DNA of 64,000 nucleotides from Dictyoglomus thermophilum H-6-12 (GTDB lineage Bacteria; Dictyoglomota; Dictyoglomia; Dictyoglomales; Dictyoglomaceae), in the NCBI RefSeq assembly GCF_000020965.1, contig NC_011297.1:124001-188000 (forward strand), given 5' to 3'. A model generated the notes under the pieces. It saw only the letters and a list, made by a program, of their open reading frames with translations, had not been told where the DNA came from and made no database searches. Both the position numbers and the translations under genes were made by a program. Positions 41,193 to 49,909 of the stretch are shown here, piece by piece; the stretch's first letter is position 1, and every line of letters begins with the position of its first letter.

Positions 41193-42258
41193 TGAAAAAG
41201 TTGCAATAGTAATATTAAATTATAACGGTTGGCAAGACACTATAGAGTGTTTAGAGTCGGTCTATCAGATTGACTATCCCAATTATGATGTTATATTGGT
41301 TGATAATGCATCATCTGAGGATTCTATAGTAAAGATAAAAGAGTATTGTGATGGAAAGATAAAAGTAGAATCAAAATTTTTTGAATACAATCCCAATAAT
41401 AAACCTATAATGGTAGCAGAATACGAAAAGAACGAGCTTGAGGATTGTTCTATAGATCCTGATTTTAGAAATTTACCTTCTAATAGAAAGTTGATCTTAA
41501 TTAAAAATGATGAGAATTACGGATTTGCTGGAGGTAATAATGTTGGTGTAAGGTTTGCAATGAAATATTTAAAGCCTGAATTCATTTTATTTTTAAACAA
41601 TGATACGGTCGTAGATGAAAAATTTTTAATGAGTCTTGTAGGAAAGATCAAGGATAATTCAATTATAGGAAGTGCGCAGTCTTTGCTTTTAAGAAAAGAT
41701 TGTGAGACTATAGACTCTTTAGGACAAGAATTGAAAATGAGGGGCCTTCAAATTAGTGATAAAGCTATGGGAGAAAAAATAAGTAATTACAAGGATATTA
41801 AAGATGCCGAAATTTTTGGTCCTTGCTGTGCGGCAGCTATTTATAGATCAGAGGTCCTAAATAAAATAGGATTTTTTGATGAGGACTTTTTTTATATATA
41901 TGAGGATGTTGATTTATCATTTAGAAATAGATTAGCAGGTTTTAAATCATATTTAATTGTAGATTCTATGGTATTTCACAAAAGAGGAATTTCTGGAGGA
42001 AAAGATAAGACGATATCAATGAAGTCTTACTTTTCGTTGAGAAATTACTTGTCTATTTTGATAAGATACTATCCTTCTAATCTCATAATTAGAAACTTAC
42101 CTAAAATTCTATATATTATTTCTAGACTTTTTGTTAGTAGTTTATATTTTAAAAAGTTAAATGAAACTATCATGTTTTTTTATAAATCTCTAAGATACAG
42201 ATATTCGATAGAGGATAAATTAAAACTAAGGATGATAATAAAGGAATGGGTTAGATGA
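41185..42258 (+). CDS. GT2 family glycosyltransferase
   Basis: 357 residues. GT-A fold: VAIVILNYNGWQDTIECLES, VDNASSED, ENYGFAGGNNVG, LFLNNDTVVDE (DxD-like metal site) and FFYIYEDVDLSFR. Resembles rhamnosyl/galactosyl transferases of the WbbL group. Overlaps the methyltransferase by 8 bp. Confidence 0.9.
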   Translation: MVNEKVAIVILNYNGWQDTIECLESVYQIDYPNYDVILVDNASSEDSIVKIKEYCDGKIKVESKFFEYNPNNKPIMVAEYEKNELEDCSIDPDFRNLPSNRKLILIKNDENYGFAGGNNVGVRFAMKYLKPEFILFLNNDTVVDEKFLMSLVGKIKDNSIIGSAQSLLLRKDCETIDSLGQELKMRGLQISDKAMGEKISNYKDIKDAEIFGPCCAAAIYRSEVLNKIGFFDEDFFYIYEDVDLSFRNRLAGFKSYLIVDSMVFHKRGISGGKDKTISMKSYFSLRNYLSILIRYYPSNLIIRNLPKILYIISRLFVSSLYFKKLNETIMFFYKSLRYRYSIEDKLKLRMIIKEWVR

Positions 42259-43235
42259 AAAATAACAAAGTTTACATCATTATTATTCATTATAAAGGTC
42301 TTGAAGATACTTTTAGTCTTCTTGATAATCTCTTATCATTAGACTATCAAGATTTTCAAGTGATTCTTGTAAATAATAATCCTGAAGAAAATTTATTTGG
42401 AAATTTGAAAAGTTTTATAATCACAAGGGGTTGGAATTTGCTTACCGAACAGGTAGAAGATAATTATATAACGTTAAGTATTGATAAGTTTAAATATCCT
42501 GTAGTTTTAATTAACCAAGAAAGAAATCTAGGGTATGCAGGTGGAGTTAATACTGGAATTAGATATACTTTAAAATATAATGATTTTTCTTATTTATGGA
42601 TTTTAAATAATGATCTTATTCTTGCTCCAGATTCATTAAGAGAGCTAATAAATTTTGCAGAAAAGCTAAAAAGTGAAGGTAAAAGGGTTGGTATAATTGG
42701 ATCGAAACTTCTTTACTATCATTCTCCTCAGATCTTACAAGGAATAGGAGGAAAATATAACAAGTATTTTGCACTTACTAAACATGTAGGAGGCTTTGAA
42801 GAAGATAAAGGTCAATATGATAGAGAAAATATAGAAATCGATTATGTAATAGGAGCATCAATGTTTGTGCCAAAAGAGTTTATTGAGGATGTGGGACTTA
42901 TGGATGAAAGATATTTTCTATATTTTGAGGATGTGGATTGGTGTGAAAGGGCGAGGAGAAAAGGATATGTAATTACCTGTTGTTATAAAAGTAAGGTTTA
43001 TCATAAGGAAGGGGCAAGTATAGGCTCAAGCTCTAAAGGGGAGAAAAAAAGTGAGCTTGCAGATTACTATGGAATAAGAAATAGAATTGTATTTACTAAA
43101 AAATTTTATCCTCAGTATTTATTCACAGTATATCTAAGCCTTTTGGGGGTTATTTTAAATAGAGTAAAGAGAAGACAGTTTAATAGGATAAAATTAGTTT
43201 TTGAGGCAATAAAAGATATACCAAAGGAGAATTAA
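42255..43235 (+). CDS. GT2 family glycosyltransferase
   Basis: 326 residues. VYIIIIHYKGLEDTFSLLDNL, QERNLGYAGGVNTGI, LWILNNDLIL and YFEDVDWCERARRKGY. A WbbL-like rhamnosyltransferase is plausible given the rfb genes directly upstream. Overlaps the preceding gene by 4 bp and ends against a convergent GT4 gene. Confidence 0.9.
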   Translation: MKNNKVYIIIIHYKGLEDTFSLLDNLLSLDYQDFQVILVNNNPEENLFGNLKSFIITRGWNLLTEQVEDNYITLSIDKFKYPVVLINQERNLGYAGGVNTGIRYTLKYNDFSYLWILNNDLILAPDSLRELINFAEKLKSEGKRVGIIGSKLLYYHSPQILQGIGGKYNKYFALTKHVGGFEEDKGQYDRENIEIDYVIGASMFVPKEFIEDVGLMDERYFLYFEDVDWCERARRKGYVITCCYKSKVYHKEGASIGSSSKGEKKSELADYYGIRNRIVFTKKFYPQYLFTVYLSLLGVILNRVKRRQFNRIKLVFEAIKDIPKEN

Positions 43236-44236
43236 CCAGAATAGTTATTTCTTAATATACTTTGATATAAAGAAATATGCTCTTCTGCAATTTTATCCCA
43301 AGTAAATTTTTCTGCGTATTTTCTACTTTTCTCTGAGAGGTATTTTATTAGATTATAATCATTCAATATTTTTTTAATAACCTCAAAAGCATCTTGCGGG
43401 TTGTTAGCAATTAAGACTGTATCTTTTATCTCTTCAGTGGTGTGTCTTCCTTCAGTTGTTATTGTAACTACGCCATTTCCAAGGGTTGCAAGTAGTGTAC
43501 CTCTTCTTTCTGAAGCACCGTCGGGAAAAGGAAGATAGGCAAATAATGTTTCTGAAAGGATTTCACATACTTCCTTCTCATTTAGATTTATGTTCCAAAT
43601 AATATTTAGATCTTTTGAAATGTACTTTAACTCTTGGTAGTACTTATTATCTTTTATCTTTCCGATTATTCTTAAATTTAAACTTAAGTTAGAGTTTTTA
43701 ATTAAGCTTGCAAGTTTTATAAAATCTTCTAAGTTCTTATTAGGGGCAATGAGACCAAAGTAAACAATTTCTTTTCTTCTTTCTTTGCTTTTATCGCAAA
43801 AAGGAATATTACTTCCAATGGGTATCACATATGTTTTGCTCTTTATGTATGGGTAAAATTTTTCAAAATATTCTTTTTCGTATTTAGAGGTAAAGATTAA
43901 CTTTTGAGAGTTTATAGTAAATGCAAAAAGAGAAATAAATCTTAGAATATGAGCTTGACTTGCTTCGTGTAAGGTGATCACCATAGGTTTTATGAGACTC
44001 AGAAAGTGAGGACCAATACTGTATCCATACCCTAAGGTAGGATATTGCATGTGAGTAATAGAGTAGTTTTTAAGCTCTTTATAAAGGTGGTAAATATCTT
44101 TTGGTTTCCATTTTTTGGGACATAAAACTGTTACATTTAATCCTTTTTTAATTAAGGCATTACTGAGGTTGTAGGTGTAATCTCCTACACCGCAAGGTTC
44201 GGGTGGTAATGAGCCTGTAATTAAAGCTATTTTCAT
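43232..44236 (-). CDS. GT4 family glycosyltransferase
   Basis: 334 residues. GT-B fold: ITGSLPPEPCGVGDYTYNL at the N-terminus, VYFGLIAPNKNLEDFI mid-protein, and SERRGTLLATLGNGVVTITTEGRHTTEE (donor-binding E-x7-E region). On the opposite strand, overlapping the end of the GT2 gene by 4 bp. Confidence 0.88.
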   Translation of the reverse strand: MKIALITGSLPPEPCGVGDYTYNLSNALIKKGLNVTVLCPKKWKPKDIYHLYKELKNYSITHMQYPTLGYGYSIGPHFLSLIKPMVITLHEASQAHILRFISLFAFTINSQKLIFTSKYEKEYFEKFYPYIKSKTYVIPIGSNIPFCDKSKERRKEIVYFGLIAPNKNLEDFIKLASLIKNSNLSLNLRIIGKIKDNKYYQELKYISKDLNIIWNINLNEKEVCEILSETLFAYLPFPDGASERRGTLLATLGNGVVTITTEGRHTTEEIKDTVLIANNPQDAFEVIKKILNDYNLIKYLSEKSRKYAEKFTWDKIAEEHISLYQSILRNNYSG

Positions 44237-44384
44237 AGTCTTTTTTTCATTTTATTCTAACATATTGAGGTGAATTGATGGACAGAAATAAAAGTTTATT
44301 TTGTTTATTTATTTTAAACTAATTATTTTTAAGATCTTTTGATATAATGTTAATAAGTCGAAAAATATATAAGAAAGTACTCAG

Positions 44385-45376
44385 ATGGGGAGAGATAAAA
44401 GGGGAAATAAAATTAATAGTCCTTCTGTCCTAGCTAAACTTTATAAACTCTATCTTCTTATAGAAAATGGTAGTTATCCTTCTATCTCTTATCTTCAAAA
44501 GAGTCTTGAGCTAAGTGAGAAAACTATAGACAGATATATATCTTATTAAGAGACTTCTTTAATATTCCAATAGAATACGATAGGGTAAAAAAGGGATATT
44601 ATTTAGCTGAAAAGGTAAGTTTTCCCATTCCAAAGCTTTCGGAAGGAGAATTATTATCCCTTTTAATATCTGCAAAGTTGGTAGAGGAATTTAGAAATAC
44701 TCCTTTAGAAGATTCTTTAAAAAAACTTGCTAAAAAGTTAGAAGCTCTTTTCCCTGAGGAGGTCACAATAGGAGGAAAAGAGTTGGAGATGATGCTTTCA
44801 GTCTCTCTTTCTCCTATAAAGATGAGGGTTGATATTAAGGATACCTTTGAGAAAATATTCTCTGCTATAAAGAATAGAAAAAGGATCATAATAAAATACT
44901 ACTCCATAGAAAGGGATGAATTAACTGAGAGAAAGGTAGATCCATATCATATATACAACTACGAAGGAGTATGGTATTTTTGTGGATTTTGCCATCTAAG
45001 AAAAGAGCTCAGAGATTTTGCTTTAGATAGAATTCAGAGCATAGATATCACCTCGGAGAAGTTTGAATTTCCCAAGGACTTCAATCCTAAAGAATATCTC
45101 TCTAAGCCTTTTAGGATATATAAGGGAAGTTTTATTAAGATGAAGGTCCTTTTTGATTCTTATCAAGCAAGATGGATAAAAGAGAGAATTTGGCATCCCA
45201 ATCAAAAAGTAGAAGAACTAGAAACAGGTGAGGTTATTCTGGAGATAGAAGGTAATTCTGAGGAGCTAAAACGTTGGATATTGAGCTATGGAAAGCATGC
45301 AAAGGTTTTAGAGCCTGAAGAGCTTAGAGAGGAGCTAAAAAAAGAATTGAAAGAGGTTTTAAAAAATTATGGATAA
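44385..45376 (+). pseudogene. WYL-domain transcriptional regulator, frameshifted
   Basis: ATG 44385 encodes an N-terminal winged helix (SVLAKLYKLYLLIENGSYPSISYLQKSLELSEKTIDRYIS) that stops at TAA 44547-44549. Two bases over, the frame continues LLRDFFNIPIEYDRVKKGYYLAEK and the WYL domain (RKRIIIKYYSIERDELTERKVDPYHIYNYEGVWYFCGFCHLR, ending 45376). The shift lies in an ATATATAT run at 44535-44541; removing one AT restores Asp-Arg-Tyr-Ile-Leu-Leu-Arg-Asp. WYL regulators often sit beside cas operons and can repress them. The C-terminal half alone could be made from an internal start at about 44678. Phase variation is possible. Confidence 0.75.
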
Positions 45377-45382
45377 AAATTT

Positions 45383-45405
45383 TGTAGGGTCTTATTTTGA
45401 CCCTA
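45383..45405 (+). terminator. Hairpin between regulator and cas6
   Basis: GTAGGGTC, 7-nt loop, GACCCTAC. No U-run, so it may be an attenuator or regulatory stem rather than a terminator. I see no strong promoter in the 72 bp before cas6. Confidence 0.4.
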
Positions 45406-45448
45406 CCAACTTGTATGCTAAGAGTAGGAGATAAAAAGGGGTGAATAA

Positions 45449-46231
45449 ATGAGGATAAAAATAGTTTACGAAACCCTAGATGGTAAAGATATAATTCTTC
45501 CATGCCATTATAATTATGCTATTCAGGGGTTGATATATCAGACCTTCTCTCCTGAGATAGCTAAATGGCTACATGATGTAGGCTTTTTATTGGGAAAAAG
45601 AAAATTTAAACTGTTTACTTTTTCCAGAATTCTTGAAAAAGGAAAGATTATTGTTAAGGATAATGATAACAAATACTTAAATTTTGGAAGGAAGATAACC
45701 TTTTATTTTTCCTCCCCCATAGATGATATTGTAGGAAATTTAGGAGAAAGATCCTTTAGGGAAAGAGAATTTTCCATAGGTAAAAATAAAGTTTATATAT
45801 CTCAATTAGAAATTCTTCTTCCTCCTAAGATTGAGGAGAAGGTTTATATAAAAATGTTATCCCCCCTTACTATATACAGCACATTCTTAAAAAATGGATC
45901 ACGGATTGTTCATTTTTATAGACCTTATGAAAACGAGTTTTCTAAGCTAATAGAAGAAAATGCAAAGAAAAAATTAAAGATTGTTCACCAGAATTCTTAT
46001 GATGGGGGTTCTTTGTCCATTAAACCTTATAAATTCTCTTTGGAGAAGAATAGAAAGGTGGTAATTTTCAAAAATACTCCTATAGAGGGGTGGACAGGTG
46101 TGTTTGAACTTTCAGGAGATCCTGCCTTAATAGCTATAACTTATGAGGCAGGTTTAGGAAATAAAAACTCAGAAGGGTTTGGAATGTGGGAGATCTGGAG
46201 AGAAAAGGAGGAGAGTAAAGATGCTGACTAA
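45449..46231 (+). CDS. cas6: Cas6 CRISPR pre-crRNA endoribonuclease
   Basis: 260 residues. Two ferredoxin-like folds; LPCHYNYAIQGLIYQTF near the N-terminus holds a candidate general-base His, and the C-terminal GLGNKNSEGFGMWEI is the glycine-rich loop of Cas6. It would cut within each repeat to leave an eight-base 5' handle ATTGAAAC on mature crRNA. First gene of the cas operon; its 3' end overlaps cas8b by 11 bp. Confidence 0.9.
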   Translation: MRIKIVYETLDGKDIILPCHYNYAIQGLIYQTFSPEIAKWLHDVGFLLGKRKFKLFTFSRILEKGKIIVKDNDNKYLNFGRKITFYFSSPIDDIVGNLGERSFREREFSIGKNKVYISQLEILLPPKIEEKVYIKMLSPLTIYSTFLKNGSRIVHFYRPYENEFSKLIEENAKKKLKIVHQNSYDGGSLSIKPYKFSLEKNRKVVIFKNTPIEGWTGVFELSGDPALIAITYEAGLGNKNSEGFGMWEIWREKEESKDAD

Positions 46232-48185
46232 TATTAAAGAAATAGGTAAAATGGTGAGAACCACTTCAGCGGAGGATTTTGTCTCTAATCTTGTGGAATA
46301 CGATGAGGACTTGATGGTTGATGAAAAGGAAAATAGAAAGTTCTTGGTTATAATGGATTTTGACTTAGAAAGTGAAAAGATAAACCTTTATAGGAGAGAG
46401 GTAGATAGGCAAGTATTAGAGGAATATCTTTGGGTAGGAAATGCAAAGGGAAATAATCCTCAGGATAGGTTAACAACAAATAATGTAAGCTATCTGATCT
46501 GTAGCGCTGGAGCTGGAAATGGTTCCTCTATTGTAAATCTTCTCAATAATCTGAAAGGTGGTACTCTGAAAAATCTTTTGGAAGAAGTAAAAAATAAGTT
46601 TTTTATGAGTTTGCCTTTAGAGAAAGTAAGATATTGTTTGGATTTGAGCAAGATTGGGAATGGTGAAATTATAGACATTAAACCCCCTGAGAGTAGTGAT
46701 GAGAAGAAATATCTAAAGGATATTGAAAACCTATGGAAGAAAAAATTTTTGGAAATTATTGAAGAAAAATTAGGCTTAAAAGAGAAGGAAATTTCTCTCT
46801 TTACAGTGACAATAAATGGAATGAAGCCCTCGGAGTTTAAAGATTACAAAGAATATATTGAGAATTCCCTTATAGAGGAAAGTTTTGAAGAAAGTTTTGA
46901 GGGCACATGTCATGTTTGTGGAGAGAGAAGCGAAATAACATATGACACTACAAAATTTCCTGTCAAGTTTTACATAACAAAGCTTATTACATTTTCTTCT
47001 GATTTTGAAGGAAAAGGCGTGAAAAAAGGTTTTTCTAAGAATTTTAGTTTATGTAGAGATTGTTATAAAGACATAATTTTGGGAATTAAATTTATACAGA
47101 ATAATTTAGACACTCGCCTTGGGAATAATGACCTTTGGATTATTCCTGGACTATTCTTCAATCCTCTCGGAAAGGAATTAAAAGAGAGTTGGATTAGGAC
47201 TTCTCGAGAGTTTGTAAAATCTACTTTCAATTTGCAGGAATTTTTAAGTTTTGAGGAACGGATTCAGAGAAACCTTGATGAATATAGAGAATTTGAAGAG
47301 ATTGCTGATTATGGTACTGTGGATTTACTTTTTTATGAGAGAAGTAAGGAGGCTTTTAAGATTAAAGAATATATAAAAGATGTACATTTAAGACGGGTAG
47401 AGAAGATTAGAAATAGTATAAGGGAGGTGGAGAATTTAGGACGAGAAATATTTGGAGAGGGAGAAAATTGGTTCTTAGGTTTGGAAGATATTTACTTTTT
47501 GATTCCAATAAGAAGGGGAAAGGTTTCGGAATACAAAAAGATGCTTGATCTTTATGAGGATATTTTCTTAGAGCATAGAATTGATAAGGATATCCTTATA
47601 GACTACTTTGTTGATCTTGCAAAAGTTTATAGGTTTGAAAAGTTTTCTCAATACAACATAAAGATGGTTAAGAATACGGATATGGGGATGTCTCTTTCTA
47701 TACTCAAAACTAACCTTCTCTTAAAACTCTTTGAGAAATTAAACCTTATTACAGGAGGTGATAGAATGCCTGAATTTGCAGATGATGTTCTAGACAAAGA
47801 TCTACAGGAATATATTTCAAAAATGCAATACAGCGAAGAAGAAGCTGCACTCTTTCTCTTAGGTTATCTTATTGGGGAGATTGGTTATGAACAAATAAGA
47901 GGTGCAGATTTAAGTGCCAAAAAGCCTATCCTTAATAAGATCAATTTTAATGGTATAAGTGCTAAAAACCTTATAAATCTTGCCAATGAAGTATTTGAAA
48001 AATTAGATCAATACAAAATAAGAGGATACAATGAGAAGACATTCTCGGTGATGAAATCCCTAATGGACAAACACATAAAGTCTTGGAAATTGAGTGAACA
48101 AGAGAATGTATATTATATCCTCTCAGGTTATGCTTTTAATACATATAAAAGAGTTAAAAGTGTAAAAGGAAAGGAGGATCAATAA
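46221..48185 (+). CDS. cas8b: Cas8b/Csh1 large subunit of type I-B Cascade
   Basis: About 654 residues from ATG 46221, behind AAAGGAGG. A zinc-finger pair CHVC (about residue 230) and CRDC (about 277) marks the Cas8b1/Csh1 group. The rest is divergent, as usual for large subunits. It recognises the PAM and helps recruit Cas3. Stop abuts cas7 with no gap. Confidence 0.85.
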   Translation: MLTNIKEIGKMVRTTSAEDFVSNLVEYDEDLMVDEKENRKFLVIMDFDLESEKINLYRREVDRQVLEEYLWVGNAKGNNPQDRLTTNNVSYLICSAGAGNGSSIVNLLNNLKGGTLKNLLEEVKNKFFMSLPLEKVRYCLDLSKIGNGEIIDIKPPESSDEKKYLKDIENLWKKKFLEIIEEKLGLKEKEISLFTVTINGMKPSEFKDYKEYIENSLIEESFEESFEGTCHVCGERSEITYDTTKFPVKFYITKLITFSSDFEGKGVKKGFSKNFSLCRDCYKDIILGIKFIQNNLDTRLGNNDLWIIPGLFFNPLGKELKESWIRTSREFVKSTFNLQEFLSFEERIQRNLDEYREFEEIADYGTVDLLFYERSKEAFKIKEYIKDVHLRRVEKIRNSIREVENLGREIFGEGENWFLGLEDIYFLIPIRRGKVSEYKKMLDLYEDIFLEHRIDKDILIDYFVDLAKVYRFEKFSQYNIKMVKNTDMGMSLSILKTNLLLKLFEKLNLITGGDRMPEFADDVLDKDLQEYISKMQYSEEEAALFLLGYLIGEIGYEQIRGADLSAKKPILNKINFNGISAKNLINLANEVFEKLDQYKIRGYNEKTFSVMKSLMDKHIKSWKLSEQENVYYILSGYAFNTYKRVKSVKGKEDQ

Positions 48186-49139
48186 ATGGGAGTCTATTCT
48201 AAAAATTCTGAAATCTTATTCCTTTATGATGCTAAATTAACAAATCCTAATGGGGATCCTGATGATGAAAATAAACCAAGAATAGACTATGAAAAAGAGA
48301 TAAACTTAGTAAGTGACGTAAGGTTAAAGAGATATATAAGAGATTACTTAGAAAGTATTGGATATGAAATTTTTGTGGCTAAGGTAGATGGGGAAATTGT
48401 TGATGCAACGGAAAGGTTAAGAAGATTCTTTGAGAAAGAGAATAAAAAAGTGAATTTGAATAAGCTAACCAAAGAAGATGTAGACTTTATACTTTCTAAA
48501 CTAATAGATGTGAGGCTTTTTGGAGCCACAATGCCTATTAAAGCTGGAGAAGAAGGAAAAGGAGCGAGTTCTAACTTTACAGGCCCTGTCCAATTTACTT
48601 GGGGTTATTCTTTGAATAAAGTAGAGCTTGTTACCTCTAATTCTATAACATCTACTTTTGCAGGAAGAGACGAAGCAGGAAAAGGGCAATATGGAACCTT
48701 TGGAAAAGATTGGAGACTCTATTATTCACTTATTGCTTTCTATGGTATAGTGAGTGGTTATAGGGCTAAATATACAAATCTTTCTGAAGAGGATGTTGCT
48801 CTTCTTGACAAAGCATTGTTAGAAGCTATTCCTCAGATGGCATCTACAAGAAGTAAGATTGGACAGAAGCCTCGTCTGTTACTAAGAATAGAATATTCAA
48901 AGCCCTATTTCTTAGGTGATCTCAGAAACAAAGTAAAAATAGATAAAGAGGAAGGGCTTAGGGATATTACTGATTATGAATTAGATATAACTAATCTTAA
49001 AGAAGTATTAGAGCAAAATAAAGATAGAATTGATAAAGTATATGTCTTTCAAGATCCCGAACTTAGAATTAAGGGAGGAAAACTTTTTGACCAATTGAAA
49101 GAGGTATTGGGGAATAAGGTTGTAGAACTTACTGTTTAG
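48186..49139 (+). CDS. cas7: Cas7/Csh2 backbone subunit
   Basis: 317 residues, RRM-like Cas7 fold: LYDAKLTNPNGDPDDENKPRID, VSDVRLKRYIRDYL, DVRLFGATMPIK and the FTGPVQFTWGYSLN segment are the Csh2 signatures of subtype I-B. Several copies coat the crRNA. Confidence 0.93.
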   Translation: MGVYSKNSEILFLYDAKLTNPNGDPDDENKPRIDYEKEINLVSDVRLKRYIRDYLESIGYEIFVAKVDGEIVDATERLRRFFEKENKKVNLNKLTKEDVDFILSKLIDVRLFGATMPIKAGEEGKGASSNFTGPVQFTWGYSLNKVELVTSNSITSTFAGRDEAGKGQYGTFGKDWRLYYSLIAFYGIVSGYRAKYTNLSEEDVALLDKALLEAIPQMASTRSKIGQKPRLLLRIEYSKPYFLGDLRNKVKIDKEEGLRDITDYELDITNLKEVLEQNKDRIDKVYVFQDPELRIKGGKLFDQLKEVLGNKVVELTV

Positions 49140-49155
49140 AAAGAATGGTGATAAT

Positions 49156-49908
49156 ATGAAAGTGATAGTATTTGATTTATTGGGAAAGATGGCGCACTTT
49201 AGGAAGTTTTATACAAACTCCTCTTCTCTCTCTTATCATTTTCCTCCTCGAACTACCATAGTTGGGTTGATTGCAGGGCTTCTTGGGTATGAAAGAGATA
49301 CCTATTATGAAATTTTTTCTACAGATAAGGCAAAAATAACCATAGGGGTCAAAAGTCCATTGAGAAAAATATTACAAGTAGTGAATTATGTGTGGGCAGA
49401 AAATGTTAAACAATTAAATCAAAGCAGAGGCCAGCATACTCAAATTCCACTGGAGATCATATTTCCTCAAGATATGAAGGAGGATATTTGTTATAGAATA
49501 TTTTTCCACCATAAAGATGAGAAGATTATGGAAGATCTTAAAAATAAGCTTGTAAATTTTGATTTCTGCTTTCCTCCGTATTTAGGAATTACAGAATTTG
49601 TAGGAAAAGTAGATTTTATTGGGGAGGGAATGGCAGAAATAAGTAGGGCAGATAAGGTATTAATTGATTCAGTGGTAAGCGTAGATTACATAAAGAAGAA
49701 TTCCTTAATCTTGGAGCCTCAAGTGGGGGCTCAATATGTAAAAGAGAAAATGCCACTTTCCTTCAACAAGGATAGGTTGTTAGAAGATCCACCCAAAGAA
49801 TTTATTGGAGAAATAAAGATTGGAAAAATTTCTTTAAAGGGGAATGTTGAATATTATAAAGTGGAAGTAAGGGATTTGGTTCAGAACGTTATCTTTATGG
49901 AGGATTAG
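49156..49908 (+). CDS. cas5: Cas5 subunit
   Basis: 250 residues. GKMAHFRKFYTNSSSLSYHFPPRTTIVGLIAGLLG is the classic Cas5 N-terminal motif. It binds the crRNA 5' handle. The next gene starts 1 bp after its stop. Confidence 0.92.
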   Translation: MKVIVFDLLGKMAHFRKFYTNSSSLSYHFPPRTTIVGLIAGLLGYERDTYYEIFSTDKAKITIGVKSPLRKILQVVNYVWAENVKQLNQSRGQHTQIPLEIIFPQDMKEDICYRIFFHHKDEKIMEDLKNKLVNFDFCFPPYLGITEFVGKVDFIGEGMAEISRADKVLIDSVVSVDYIKKNSLILEPQVGAQYVKEKMPLSFNKDRLLEDPPKEFIGEIKIGKISLKGNVEYYKVEVRDLVQNVIFMED

Positions 49909-49909
49909 T

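Noticed and set aside
45023-45205. Minus-strand frame within the WYL gene
   Set aside because: Shadow of the WYL domain with no ribosome site or conserved motif.
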